Shown here in pieces: positions 1 to 6,792 of a DNA stretch of 8,045 nt. The stretch covers positions 1 through 8,045 of the forward strand of contig JAPTVL010000318.1 in NCBI GenBank assembly GCA_028065725.1. Direction: 5' to 3'. The DNA is from Betaproteobacteria bacterium (GTDB taxonomy: Bacteria > Pseudomonadota > Gammaproteobacteria > Burkholderiales > Rhodocyclaceae). The notes below the pieces were generated by a model. It saw only the letters and a program-made list of their open reading frames with translations, ran no database searches and was not told where the DNA came from. Each line of letters begins with the position of its first letter. Positions within the stretch are counted from its first letter, which is position 1. Position numbers and translations under genes: made by a program.

Positions 1-926
1 TCACCCATTTCTGGGAAAAAGCGGAGCGCAAGGAAAACGGCAAGATCAACTTCGTCGGCGGTTTCGACGGCTACACCGTGGGCAACCTGCGCGAGATCAA
101 GCGCATGTTCGACCTGATGGGCCTGGACTACACCATCCTGGGCGATAACAGCGATGTGTTCGACACCCCGACCGACGGCGAATTCCGCATGTACGACGGC
201 GGCACCAGGATGGAAGCGGCCAAAGACGCGCTGAACGCCAAGGGCACCGTGTTCATGCAGCAGTACGGCTCGGAAAAAACCGCCGAGTACGTCAAGAGCA
301 AGGGCCAGGAAGCGCTGGTGTTCAACCACCCGGTCGGCGTCACCGCCACCGACGAGTTCCTGATGGCGATTTCCAAGCTCACCGGCAAGGAAATTCCTAC
401 GGCGCTGGAACTGGAGCGCGGCCGCCTGCTCGACGCGATGGCCGACTCGCAAGCCTACCTGCACGGCAAGAAATTCGCCATCTACGGCGACCCCAGCCTG
501 TGCATGGGACTGACCGCCTTCCTGCTGGAAATGGGCGCCGAGCCGGTACACGTGCTCGCCACCAACGGCAACAAGGAATGGGCCGTCGCAATGCAGGCCC
601 TGCTCGACGCCTCGCCCTTCGGCCAGGGCTGCAAGGCCCATGCCGGCAAGGACCTGTGGCACATGCGCTCGCTACTGGCCACGGAACCGGTGGATTTCCT
701 GATCGGCAACACCTACGGCAAGTTCCTCGAGCGCGACGTCGGCACCCCGCTGATCCGCATCGGCTTCCCGGTGTTTGACCGTCACCACCATCACCGTTCC
801 CCGGTGTGGGGCTATCAGGGCTCGCTCAACGTGCTGGTGAAAATTCTCGACAAGATTTTCGACGAGATGGACAAGTCCACCAACGTGGCGGGCAAGACCG
901 ACTACAGCTACGACATCATCCGCTAA
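1..926 (+). CDS. nifK: Nitrogenase MoFe protein beta subunit, C-terminal part (5' end outside window)
   Basis: NifK pairs with NifD in the cytoplasmic alpha2beta2 MoFe protein, which reduces N2 with electrons from NifH. The reading frame is open from base 3, giving about 307 codons of a protein normally near 520 residues. The GTG at 78 is an internal valine codon, not the start. Family features visible are the segment GGFDGYTVGNLREIKR near the left edge, NHPVGVTATDEFL, the ELERGRLLDAMADS helix, YGDPSLCMGL, and the C-terminal signature GFPVFDRHHHHRSPVWGYQG followed by the terminal TDYSYDIIR. The P-cluster ligands (three cysteines and a serine in the N-terminal half of known NifK proteins) lie upstream of the window and cannot be checked. 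Context suggests the usual nifHDK order, with nifH and nifD to the left (inference). The coding frame is intact, with no sign of decay. Identification is secure by motif recognition. Confidence 0.96.
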   Translation, partial: THFWEKAERKENGKINFVGGFDGYTVGNLREIKRMFDLMGLDYTILGDNSDVFDTPTDGEFRMYDGGTRMEAAKDALNAKGTVFMQQYGSEKTAEYVKSKGQEALVFNHPVGVTATDEFLMAISKLTGKEIPTALELERGRLLDAMADSQAYLHGKKFAIYGDPSLCMGLTAFLLEMGAEPVHVLATNGNKEWAVAMQALLDASPFGQGCKAHAGKDLWHMRSLLATEPVDFLIGNTYGKFLERDVGTPLIRIGFPVFDRHHHHRSPVWGYQGSLNVLVKILDKIFDEMDKSTNVAGKTDYSYDIIR

Positions 927-931
927 CGGCG

Positions 932-1002
932 GTGAGGGGTGAGGGGGTAGAGGTGAGGCGTAGCCTTGCTTTTACTCCTCACTCCTCACGCCTCACCTCT
1001 CA
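932..1002. repeat. Inverted heptad-repeat block forming a hairpin between nifK and the ferredoxin gene
   Basis: The left arm (932-959) is built of tandem 7-mers of the form GTGAGGN (gtgaggg, gtgaggg, a degenerate copy, gtgaggc). The right arm (975-1002) carries the complementary form CNCCTCA (ctcctca, ctcctca, cgcctca, cctctca). A perfect 13-base inverted repeat joins 949-961 to 988-1000. A second register pairs 932-946 with 975-989 with only two G-T wobbles. The structure lies 6 bases after the nifK stop and ends just before the GGAG ribosome-binding site of the next gene (1004-1007). No T-run follows, so it is not a standard terminator. It may stabilise nifK mRNA, modulate ferredoxin translation, or be a dispersed REP-like repeat. 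The structure is seen directly; the role is inferred. Confidence 0.75.
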
Positions 1003-1013
1003 CGGAGTAAATA

Positions 1014-1361
1014 ATGGCCAATATCACTTTTTCCTCCCCGGCGATGAAGAAGGACGTCACCGTCTACGCCGTTGCCGGCGACCGGCGCACCGTCCTGGCG
1101 CTGGCTCAGGAACATAAAATTCCAATCAACTTCGAGTGTCAGGACGGTGAGTGCGGTTCCTGCACGGTGCAGGTTACGCCTATCGGCAACAAATTTCCCA
1201 TGGCTGCCCACCTGACCGAAAAGGAAAAAACCGTTCTGCTGCTGGCCGGCAAGATCACCAGGCAGCAGTGCGAGCAGATCGAAATCACGGATATTGCGCC
1301 GATGTGGCGGCTGGCTTGCCAGTACATCATACGGGACGAGGATATCCTGGTGCAGTTCTGA
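1014..1361 (+). CDS. fdxD: [2Fe-2S] ferredoxin, Shethna FeSII / FdxD type (nitrogenase protection)
   Basis: This 115-residue cytoplasmic protein has the plant/adrenodoxin-like [2Fe-2S] pattern: Cys42, Cys47 and Cys50 in FECQDGECGSCTV, with Cys102 in RLACQYI. The start MANITFSSPAM, the AVAG segment, the LTEKEK helix and the acidic end RDEDILVQF closely resemble the FeSII (Shethna) protein of Azotobacter vinelandii as I remember it. FeSII binds oxidised nitrogenase and gives conformational protection from O2. FdxD of Rhodobacter capsulatus is the nif-linked relative. A Lys pair (12-13) sits near the lysines reported to matter in A. vinelandii FeSII, but the preceding Pro-His is missing. Cys86 is an extra cysteine within the region between ligands three and four. 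The ATG start has GGAG at 1004-1007, 6 bases away. The gene is the last before a strong terminator, so it is probably co-transcribed with nifK. An alternative is an electron-donor ferredoxin for nitrogenase. The symbol follows R. capsulatus usage and is less certain than the family. Confidence 0.85.
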   Translation: MANITFSSPAMKKDVTVYAVAGDRRTVLALAQEHKIPINFECQDGECGSCTVQVTPIGNKFPMAAHLTEKEKTVLLLAGKITRQQCEQIEITDIAPMWRLACQYIIRDEDILVQF

Positions 1362-1385
1362 GGTACGTCGGTGACTGCTGACAAG

Positions 1386-1418
1386 AAGCCCATCGGTTGT
1401 TCGATGGGCTTTTTTTTT
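1386..1418 (+). terminator. Intrinsic terminator of the nif / ferredoxin unit
   Basis: A perfect 10-bp stem, AAGCCCATCG (1386-1395) with CGATGGGCTT (1402-1411), encloses a 6-base loop and runs directly into a nine-T tract (1410-1418). It begins 24 bases after the ferredoxin stop codon. This is a textbook Rho-independent terminator for + strand transcription and should insulate the efflux operon downstream from nif read-through. Confidence 0.95.
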
Positions 1419-1683
1419 AGGGCGCTCAACAATGCCTGAATAATCTTGCCGCCTTTGCGGTGCGGTGTGCCTAATAATTTACAGCCCTGTTCGCTTCTCA
1501 TTCGAGGCCAGTCTGCCTGGGCCAGAATCTACTAAATACATGGCGTTACGCCACGACTCCGCCATTCAGCCGGAATACCAAAGTCCGCCTTAACGCCTGT
1601 TCCGTATCGGCAAGTTTACAGACATTCCTGCACCAGCCCCGATGTTGAGCCATAAGAAACTGTTTTTATTGTTATATTTGTTA
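1419..1683. other. Gene-free spacer upstream of the efflux operon
   Basis: No plausible gene was found on either strand: the frames are short and lack a supported start or family-like sequence. The stretch holds a perfect palindrome at 1541-1553, a short CCGC/GCGG hairpin at 1449-1460, and an increasingly A/T-rich end (about 1655-1683) containing a TTGTTAT direct repeat at 1669-1675 and 1678-1684 that abuts the sigma-54 promoter. Such a region would suit enhancer-binding-protein sites and DNA bending. I did not find a TGT-N10-ACA NifA site; the closest is TGT-N12-ACA at 1466-1483. Confidence 0.6.
1541..1553. promoter_or_regulatory. Perfect palindrome, candidate activator or repressor site
   Basis: TGGCGT-T-ACGCCA is a perfect 6-1-6 inverted repeat, about 130 bases upstream of the -24 element of the sigma-54 promoter. 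That distance is typical for the DNA sites of sigma-54 enhancer-binding proteins. I do not recognise it as the site of a named regulator, and a 13-base palindrome can also occur by chance. Confidence 0.35.
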
Positions 1684-1699
1684 TGGCATGACAATTGCT
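1684..1699 (+). promoter_or_regulatory. Sigma-54 (RpoN) -24/-12 promoter of the efflux operon
   Basis: TGGCATGACAATTGCT matches the sigma-54 consensus TGGCACG-N4-TTGCW at every fixed position but one (T for C in the sixth). The invariant GG (1685-1686) and GC (1697-1698) have the required spacing. Counting from the -12 C puts the transcript start near 1710, leaving a leader of about 80 bases before the ATG at 1792. Sigma-54 promoters need an ATP-dependent activator such as NifA or NtrC. The location between a nif operon and an RND gene makes nitrogen control plausible, but the activator cannot be named from the sequence. Confidence 0.8.
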
Positions 1700-1791
1700 T
1701 AAATTGTATGGCTGCCGTGAAATCGGCTTGGCTGAATCAAGCGGCGCTAAGTCAAGTCGGCAAATGAAGGCGCAAATGGAGGTCTAAGGTC

Positions 1792-4700
1792 ATGTTTCGC
1801 TGGATCATTGGCTCGAGCCTGAAATTCCGTTTCCTGGTGTTGGCCGCCGCTGCTGCGTTGCTGGTCTTCGGAACCGGGCAGCTGCACAAAATGCCGGTCG
1901 ACGTTTTCCCCGAGTTTGCTCCGCCGAAGGTGGAAATTCAGACCGAAGGCCCAGGCATGACCTCCACCGAGGTCGAAGAGCTGATCACGATTCCGATGGA
2001 GGATCAGCTCCGGGGAGTGCCGGGCGTCGAGTACGTCCGCTCCTCTTCGGTGGTCGGACTGTCGCAGGTCGTGCTCCTTTTCAGGATGGGCACCGATCTC
2101 ATGGAGGCGCGGCAGCGCGTGCAGGAACGGCTGAAACTGGCGATCGCGGAGCTGCCGCAGTCCTCGGGCATGCCGGTGATGCTTCAGCCCCTGTCCTCCA
2201 CCAGCCGGGTCATGAAGATCGGAATCTCGTCGAAGACACTCGACATGATGGACCTTTCGATGGCCGCCTACTGGACGATGAAGTTCCGTCTCATGGCTGT
2301 CCCCGGTGTGGCCAACGTTCCGATCTGGGGCGAGCGGATCAAGTCGTTGCAGGTGCAGACCGATCCGGTCATGATGCGCGCCCAGGGCGTCACCCTCGAC
2401 GAGGTCATGGAAACGACCTCGAGCGCCCTGGATTTCGGCTTGCTGAGGTATACCGGCGCGGCGAAGACCCGCATCGACGGCATGCTCGACACGCCCAACC
2501 AGAGACTCGTCATCCATAACGTGTCACCCGTATTTTCAGTGGAACATCTGGCCGAGGTGCCGGTCACCCTGAAAGCCAGGCGCGCCGATCCGCCACGGCT
2601 GAAAGACGTGGCCAAAGTGGCCTGGGACACCTGGCCGCTCGTCGGTGATGCGGTCATCAATGACGGCGTCGGCCTGATGATGATCGTCGAGAAACTGCCA
2701 TGGGCCAACACGCTGGATGTAACGCGTGGAGTCGAGGAGGCGATTGCCGCAATGCGGCCCGGCCTGCCAGGCATCGAGATCGATACCACCATCTTCCGGC
2801 CGGCGACCTTCATCGAGTTGTCGATGGATAACCTGACGACGGCGCTCGTCATCGGTTCCGTCCTGGTGATCCTCGTCCTCGGGGCCTTCCTCTTCGAATG
2901 GCGGGTGGCGTTGATCAGTGTCATCGCGATCCCGCTGTCCCTGGTGGCCGCGGGGGTCGTTCTCTATTACTACGGCGCCACGATCAACACCATGGTTCTG
3001 GCGGGATTCGTCGTCGCCCTCGGCTCGGTCGTGGATGATGCGATCATCGACGTCGAGAACATCGTGCGGCGCCTGCGCCAGGCCCGCCTGGCGGGAAGCG
3101 AAAAATCGACGGCGCGCATCATTCTGGAAGCGTCGCTGGAAGTACGCCCGGCGATCTTTCATGCGACAGTGATCATCGCATTGGCGGTGATGCCGGTGTT
3201 TTTCATGGGCGGATTGGCAGGGGCGTTCTTCGAACCGCTGGCCCTCGGCTTCATCCTTGCGATGCTGGCCTCCATGGTGGTGGCATTGACGGTGACGCCG
3301 GCCCTGTGCCTTATCCTGCTGAATCGTGGCGGCACCGAACAGCGGGAGTCCCCGTTGGTCCCGTGGCTCAAGCGTCACTACGCTGCGATGCTTGCACGCG
3401 TCATGGATGCGCCGCGCAGGACATTCGCCGTCGCCCTCGTCGTTGTCGTTGCCGGCGTCGGGGTCTATCCGTTCCTCGGGGCGTCGCTGCTTCCAGCATT
3501 CAAGGAGAGAGACTTCCTGATGCACTGGGTTCCCCCCGAGGGGACGTCCCACCCGGAAACGTTCAGGATTACGCAACAGGCCAGCCGTGAGCTGCGGGCC
3601 ATTCCAGGCGTCCGCAACTTCGGCGCGCACATCGGACGCGCCGTCGGCGGGGATGAACCCTACGGCGTGAATTTCACCGAGAACTGGATCAGCGTCGACC
3701 CAAAGGTGAACTACGACCAGGTACGCGGAAGCGTCGAGGCAGCCGTCGCCGGCTATCCCGGGCTTTATCGCGATGTTCAGACCTACCTGAGAGAACGGAT
3801 CAAGGAGGTTCTGACCGGTGCGGGCGAATCCATCGTCGTGCGCATATTCGGGCCCGAGCTCTCGGTCCTGCGGCAAAAGGCCCATGACGTGGAAGAAGCC
3901 ATGAAGGGTATAGACGGCCTCATTGACCTGCATCCCGAGCAACAGGTCGAGGTGCCGCAGATACAGGTCAGAGCGAAGCTCGAAGCAGCCGCGCGCTACG
4001 GGCTCAAGCCCGGCGACATCCGCCGGGTGGTGAACGTCCTGATGAATGGCCTGGAGGTGACGGACATCCATAGGGACGGCAAGGTGTACGACATCTTTGT
4101 GTGGTCGTTGCCGTCATCGCGCAACAGTGTCGAGGATATCCGTGAATTCCTGATCGACACCCCGTATGGCGGGCGCGTACGGCTGGCAGAGGTGGCTGAC
4201 GTAGAACTCCTGCCGGTTCCGAACAAGATCAAGCGCGAGAACAACTCCCGGCGCATCGATGTCCATGCCAACGTCAAGGGGCGTGATCTTGGCTCCGTGG
4301 CCGAGGAGGTCAAACAACGGCTCGACAAGATCCAGTTCCCGGTTGGGTATTACCCGCAACTACTGGGGGAATACAAGGAGCGTCAGGCGGCGCAAAGAAG
4401 TCTGCTGAACTACTCGATCGCCTTCGCGGCCGCGATCTTCGTCATTCTCCAGGTGTCGCTGCGCAACTGGAAGCTGGCCAGCCTGATCTATCTCGCCCTT
4501 CCGGCGGCACTGGTCGGCGGCATACTCGCAGCCTCCGCAGGAGACCGCGTCATTTCGCTCGGTTCCCTGGTGGGCATGATCACCGTGCTTGGCATCGCCG
4601 CGCGCAACGGCATCCTGCTCATCCAGCATTATCGGCACATAGAGCAGGTGGAAGGCGAACCTTTCGGACTCGCGCTCGTCATGCGCGGAGCCAGCGAACG

Positions 4701-4935
4701 CTTGTCGCCGATCCTGATGACCACCCTGTGCACTGGCCTGGCGCTGCTGCCACTGATCATTCCCGGCAGCATTCCCGGTCACGAGATCGAGCACCCGATG
4801 GCAGTGGTCATCCTGGGCGGCCTCGTCACCTCCACCTTGCTGACCCTGTTCGTGGTGCCGATCCTCTACCTTAGATTCGGCTTCAGACCCGCCAGGGAAA
4901 GCGACGGTCTGCCTGCCCCGGCGGCAGCGCGCTAA
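1792..4935 (+). CDS. RND efflux permease, heavy-metal-efflux (CzcA/CusA-like) family, first copy
   Basis: This 1047-residue inner-membrane proton antiporter has full RND length. After a short cytoplasmic N-terminus comes TM1 (about 13-30), then MPVDVFPEFAPPKVEIQTEG, the classic HME-RND opening of the first periplasmic porter region. TM2 starts near 350. TM4 holds the proton-relay motif ALGSVVDDAIIDVEN (Asp415, Asp416, Glu422), closer to the little-studied AIGxxxDDAxxxxEN subgroup (HME5, as I recall the Nies scheme) than to the DFGxxxDGA type of CzcA or the DAA type of CusA. The second porter region spans about 565-868, and GIAARNGILL (934-943) lies in the C-terminal membrane half. The methionines that bind Cu/Ag in CusA seem largely absent (KEVLTG at 671-676; GVNFTENW at 625-632), so a copper role is doubtful. 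GGAGG at 1778-1782 fixes the ATG. It is probably first in an operon under the sigma-54 promoter. Substrate unknown. Confidence 0.9.
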   Translation: MFRWIIGSSLKFRFLVLAAAAALLVFGTGQLHKMPVDVFPEFAPPKVEIQTEGPGMTSTEVEELITIPMEDQLRGVPGVEYVRSSSVVGLSQVVLLFRMGTDLMEARQRVQERLKLAIAELPQSSGMPVMLQPLSSTSRVMKIGISSKTLDMMDLSMAAYWTMKFRLMAVPGVANVPIWGERIKSLQVQTDPVMMRAQGVTLDEVMETTSSALDFGLLRYTGAAKTRIDGMLDTPNQRLVIHNVSPVFSVEHLAEVPVTLKARRADPPRLKDVAKVAWDTWPLVGDAVINDGVGLMMIVEKLPWANTLDVTRGVEEAIAAMRPGLPGIEIDTTIFRPATFIELSMDNLTTALVIGSVLVILVLGAFLFEWRVALISVIAIPLSLVAAGVVLYYYGATINTMVLAGFVVALGSVVDDAIIDVENIVRRLRQARLAGSEKSTARIILEASLEVRPAIFHATVIIALAVMPVFFMGGLAGAFFEPLALGFILAMLASMVVALTVTPALCLILLNRGGTEQRESPLVPWLKRHYAAMLARVMDAPRRTFAVALVVVVAGVGVYPFLGASLLPAFKERDFLMHWVPPEGTSHPETFRITQQASRELRAIPGVRNFGAHIGRAVGGDEPYGVNFTENWISVDPKVNYDQVRGSVEAAVAGYPGLYRDVQTYLRERIKEVLTGAGESIVVRIFGPELSVLRQKAHDVEEAMKGIDGLIDLHPEQQVEVPQIQVRAKLEAAARYGLKPGDIRRVVNVLMNGLEVTDIHRDGKVYDIFVWSLPSSRNSVEDIREFLIDTPYGGRVRLAEVADVELLPVPNKIKRENNSRRIDVHANVKGRDLGSVAEEVKQRLDKIQFPVGYYPQLLGEYKERQAAQRSLLNYSIAFAAAIFVILQVSLRNWKLASLIYLALPAALVGGILAASAGDRVISLGSLVGMITVLGIAARNGILLIQHYRHIEQVEGEPFGLALVMRGASERLSPILMTTLCTGLALLPLIIPGSIPGHEIEHPMAVVILGGLVTSTLLTLFVVPILYLRFGFRPARESDGLPAPAAAR

Positions 4936-4953
4936 GGAAGGAGGGATAAAAGC

Positions 4954-5724
4954 ATGATTCGTACACTTTATTACTACGCGGCGATCGCTTCGGCCATCTT
5001 TTCGACATTCGCCGCACCCATACGCGCGGAGGAGGTGCCATCAGATCGTTCCGGCAAACACGCTTCCGTGCAGGACGCGGCCCAACCCCGCAAGCTGGAA
5101 CGTTCGCATGCAAAAGACGCAGAAGCAGACAAGCATACAGCCAAACCCGTGCAGGACGCAGCCGAGCCGGAGCATTTCCGTGGCCAGATCACCGCGGTTC
5201 AGGCTTCCTCGATAGTCATGAAGACCGGGGAAGGCAAGACGGTGCGCCTCGGCATTACGGATGTAGTCCCGATTTTCAGCCTGAGCAAGGGAAGCTTTAC
5301 GGATGTGGATTTTGGCGTCTACGTCGGTGCCGCGGCGGTAAAACTGGACGAATACAGCCCCATCATCCGGGATTCGGCGGTCTGGCTGCACAAGGGGTTC
5401 GAACTGCGGATCATCGACGAGCAACTGCGTGGCATTGCCCTGGGAGAGAAAAAGTGGGACCGGACGCCTGACAGCGTCATTGCTCACGGCTGGGTGGATG
5501 ACATCGAGGTCCGCGTGCTCTCGATCAAGTGGGGGCCCACCGACTATGACGAAACGGATGTGGAAATACCCCGGGATGCGCCGGTCATCAGGATGTCGCT
5601 CGGAGACAAGAGCCTGATCAAGCCGGGAGCGCAGGTCCTTGCCGGCGCGCAAAAGGGTGAAGACGGCAAATATGCTGCGGTCTTTGTTTTCGTGGGCAAG
5701 GACGGCATCGTCCCGCCATTGTAG
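4954..5724 (+). CDS. Exported protein with two beta-rich modules (DUF5666-like), efflux-operon partner
   Basis: This 256-residue protein has a likely Sec signal peptide (1-25, cleavage after IRA) with a weak n-region (one Arg), so it is probably periplasmic. Residues 26-73 form a charged Lys/Ala/Glu linker in which VQDAAQP (39-45) recurs as VQDAAEP (66-72). Residues 75-128 (FRGQITAVQASSIVMKTGEG onward) and 176-253 look like two related small beta-barrel modules. The second ends with DAPVIRMSLGDKSLIKPGAQ and GKDGIVPPL, a pattern I know from exported DUF5666-type proteins often carrying the dubious label 'metal ABC transporter permease'. It contains no membrane segments beyond the signal and no cysteines. 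GGAGG at 4940-4944 supports the ATG. It starts 18 bases after the upstream permease stop, so co-transcription is very likely. It might be a periplasmic accessory or substrate-binding component of the pump; this is inference from context, and no biochemical function is known to me. Confidence 0.75.
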   Translation: MIRTLYYYAAIASAIFSTFAAPIRAEEVPSDRSGKHASVQDAAQPRKLERSHAKDAEADKHTAKPVQDAAEPEHFRGQITAVQASSIVMKTGEGKTVRLGITDVVPIFSLSKGSFTDVDFGVYVGAAAVKLDEYSPIIRDSAVWLHKGFELRIIDEQLRGIALGEKKWDRTPDSVIAHGWVDDIEVRVLSIKWGPTDYDETDVEIPRDAPVIRMSLGDKSLIKPGAQVLAGAQKGEDGKYAAVFVFVGKDGIVPPL

Positions 5725-5841
5725 GAAACAACCGCTGGTTATTGCGGAATACGACATCAGGGCGACCAGCAGGACTTGTAATGTAGCGGCGAGCGCAAGC
5801 GCCGGTTATAGCCAGTAGTTGCAAAGAGAGGAGGCACTCGA

Positions 5842-6792
5842 ATGAATGCGGAATCCAGGGTCGCCGTGAGGGCGTACCGTAAGTGGGAATCTATCCTTGG
5901 TGTCGTTTCCGTTGCAGCGGCAGCCACACTCTTGCTGGTGCCGGCAGCAACTCGTGCCGTTGATCCCGGAGGCTCGGGAACTGCTGGCAAGCGCCATGAG
6001 GTCACGGTGGAAAGCATTTCCGGGAGCAAAGCCAAGCGCGTAACCCTGACCGCGAAGGCAGCAGAACGGCTGGGCATCATGACGGGCAAAGCGGGCGAGG
6101 AACAGATCGTCCGTAAACAGATGGTGAGCGGCCTGGTCATCCAGCCGCTGGAGAAAATACCGGATCAGCAGCCCCTCAGCAATGGGTTCGGCGGCTATGG
6201 GCCGGCGGCGCCGCCACAGCCGAAACCGACCAGCGGCGGATTCGGAGCTTTCGGAAAAGTGGTGGCGGTAAAGGCTCCGCCGCCAGCCGCGGCACCGGCG
6301 ACGCCACCTGTCGACGGCGAGGTATGGGTGCTCGTGACGCTGTCCCAGGGGGAGCTGGAACGGCTGGCGCTGGACAAGCCTGCGCGCCTCTTGCCGCTGG
6401 ACACGCGCAACAAGCTGGCAAACGAGGTCTTCGCCGTGCCGTCCGGAATACCGCCGCTTGAAGACATGAAACGCTCGATGTTGTCTCTTTACTACAAGGT
6501 GCCAGGCAAGGATCACGGCCTGACACTGAAAAATCGCATGCGCGTCGAGTTGCAGCTGTCCGGTAGCGACGAAAGGCAGAAAGTCGTGCCATACAGTGCC
6601 GTGTACTACGACGCGAGTGGAACTGCCTGGGTATACGTCAACACGAAACCGCTGACATACGAACGCCAGCGCATCGCTGTTGAACGCGTCGTAGGCGATC
6701 TGGCTGTACTTTCCGACGGCCCGCCAGTCGGAACCTCGGTGGTCACCGTCGGTGCGGCGCTGCTGTACGGCGCGGAGATCTTCGGCAAATAG
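5842..6792 (+). CDS. Periplasmic adaptor (membrane fusion protein) of RND efflux, lacking the coiled-coil hairpin
   Basis: This 316-residue protein has an N-terminal hydrophobic stretch (18-36, possible cleavage after ATRA at 39), so it is periplasmic or inner-membrane-anchored. VTLTAKAAERLGIMTGKA (about 67-84) resembles the N-terminal beta strand of HME-type adaptors. The C-terminal part (PYSAVYYDASGTAWVYVN, then GDLAVLSDGPPVGTSVVTVG and GAEIF) matches their barrel and membrane-proximal domains. Between them, where a biotinyl-lipoyl domain and long helical hairpin normally sit, is only a linker (113-158) rich in Gly, Phe, Pro and Ala, including NGFGGYG, GGFGAFG and PPPAAAPATPP. The protein is thus shorter than usual adaptors (350-450+ residues). 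The frame is intact, so this looks like a natural short form rather than decay. The start has GGAGG at 5830-5834, 7 bases away. The gap before it is 117 bases, with a small GC hairpin at 5787-5804 and no clear promoter. It presumably bridges one or both flanking permeases. Confidence 0.82.
   Translation: MNAESRVAVRAYRKWESILGVVSVAAAATLLLVPAATRAVDPGGSGTAGKRHEVTVESISGSKAKRVTLTAKAAERLGIMTGKAGEEQIVRKQMVSGLVIQPLEKIPDQQPLSNGFGGYGPAAPPQPKPTSGGFGAFGKVVAVKAPPPAAAPATPPVDGEVWVLVTLSQGELERLALDKPARLLPLDTRNKLANEVFAVPSGIPPLEDMKRSMLSLYYKVPGKDHGLTLKNRMRVELQLSGSDERQKVVPYSAVYYDASGTAWVYVNTKPLTYERQRIAVERVVGDLAVLSDGPPVGTSVVTVGAALLYGAEIFGK

Noticed and set aside
783..794. Four consecutive histidine codons, as in an affinity tag
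   Set aside because: They lie in the conserved NifK motif FDRHH..HR near the C-terminus and are native.
78..926. GTG at 78 as the start of a 282-residue gene
   Set aside because: The frame stays open and NifK-like back to base 3; the GTG is an internal valine codon of a truncated nifK.
1466..1483. NifA upstream activator site
   Set aside because: The half-sites TGT and ACA are 12 bases apart, not the required 10, and no other TGT in the spacer has ACA at the right distance.
1139..1501. Minus-strand frame across the ferredoxin gene and terminator
   Set aside because: It overlaps the ferredoxin and the intrinsic terminator, and has no plausible product.
2536..4071. Long open frame of 511 codons on the minus strand
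   Set aside because: It lies wholly antisense to the RND permease; its Arg/His/Asp-rich low-complexity translation is the usual shadow of a GC-rich gene and has no family resemblance.
1792..4935. Assigning the first permease as CusA (copper/silver) or CzcA
   Set aside because: The TM4 motif is VDDA rather than the DAA or DGA forms, and the CusA methionines appear absent, so a metal-specific name is not justified.
5041..5757. Open frame of 238 codons on the minus strand
   Set aside because: Opposite the signal-peptide-bearing exported protein, which has a good RBS and family match on the + strand.
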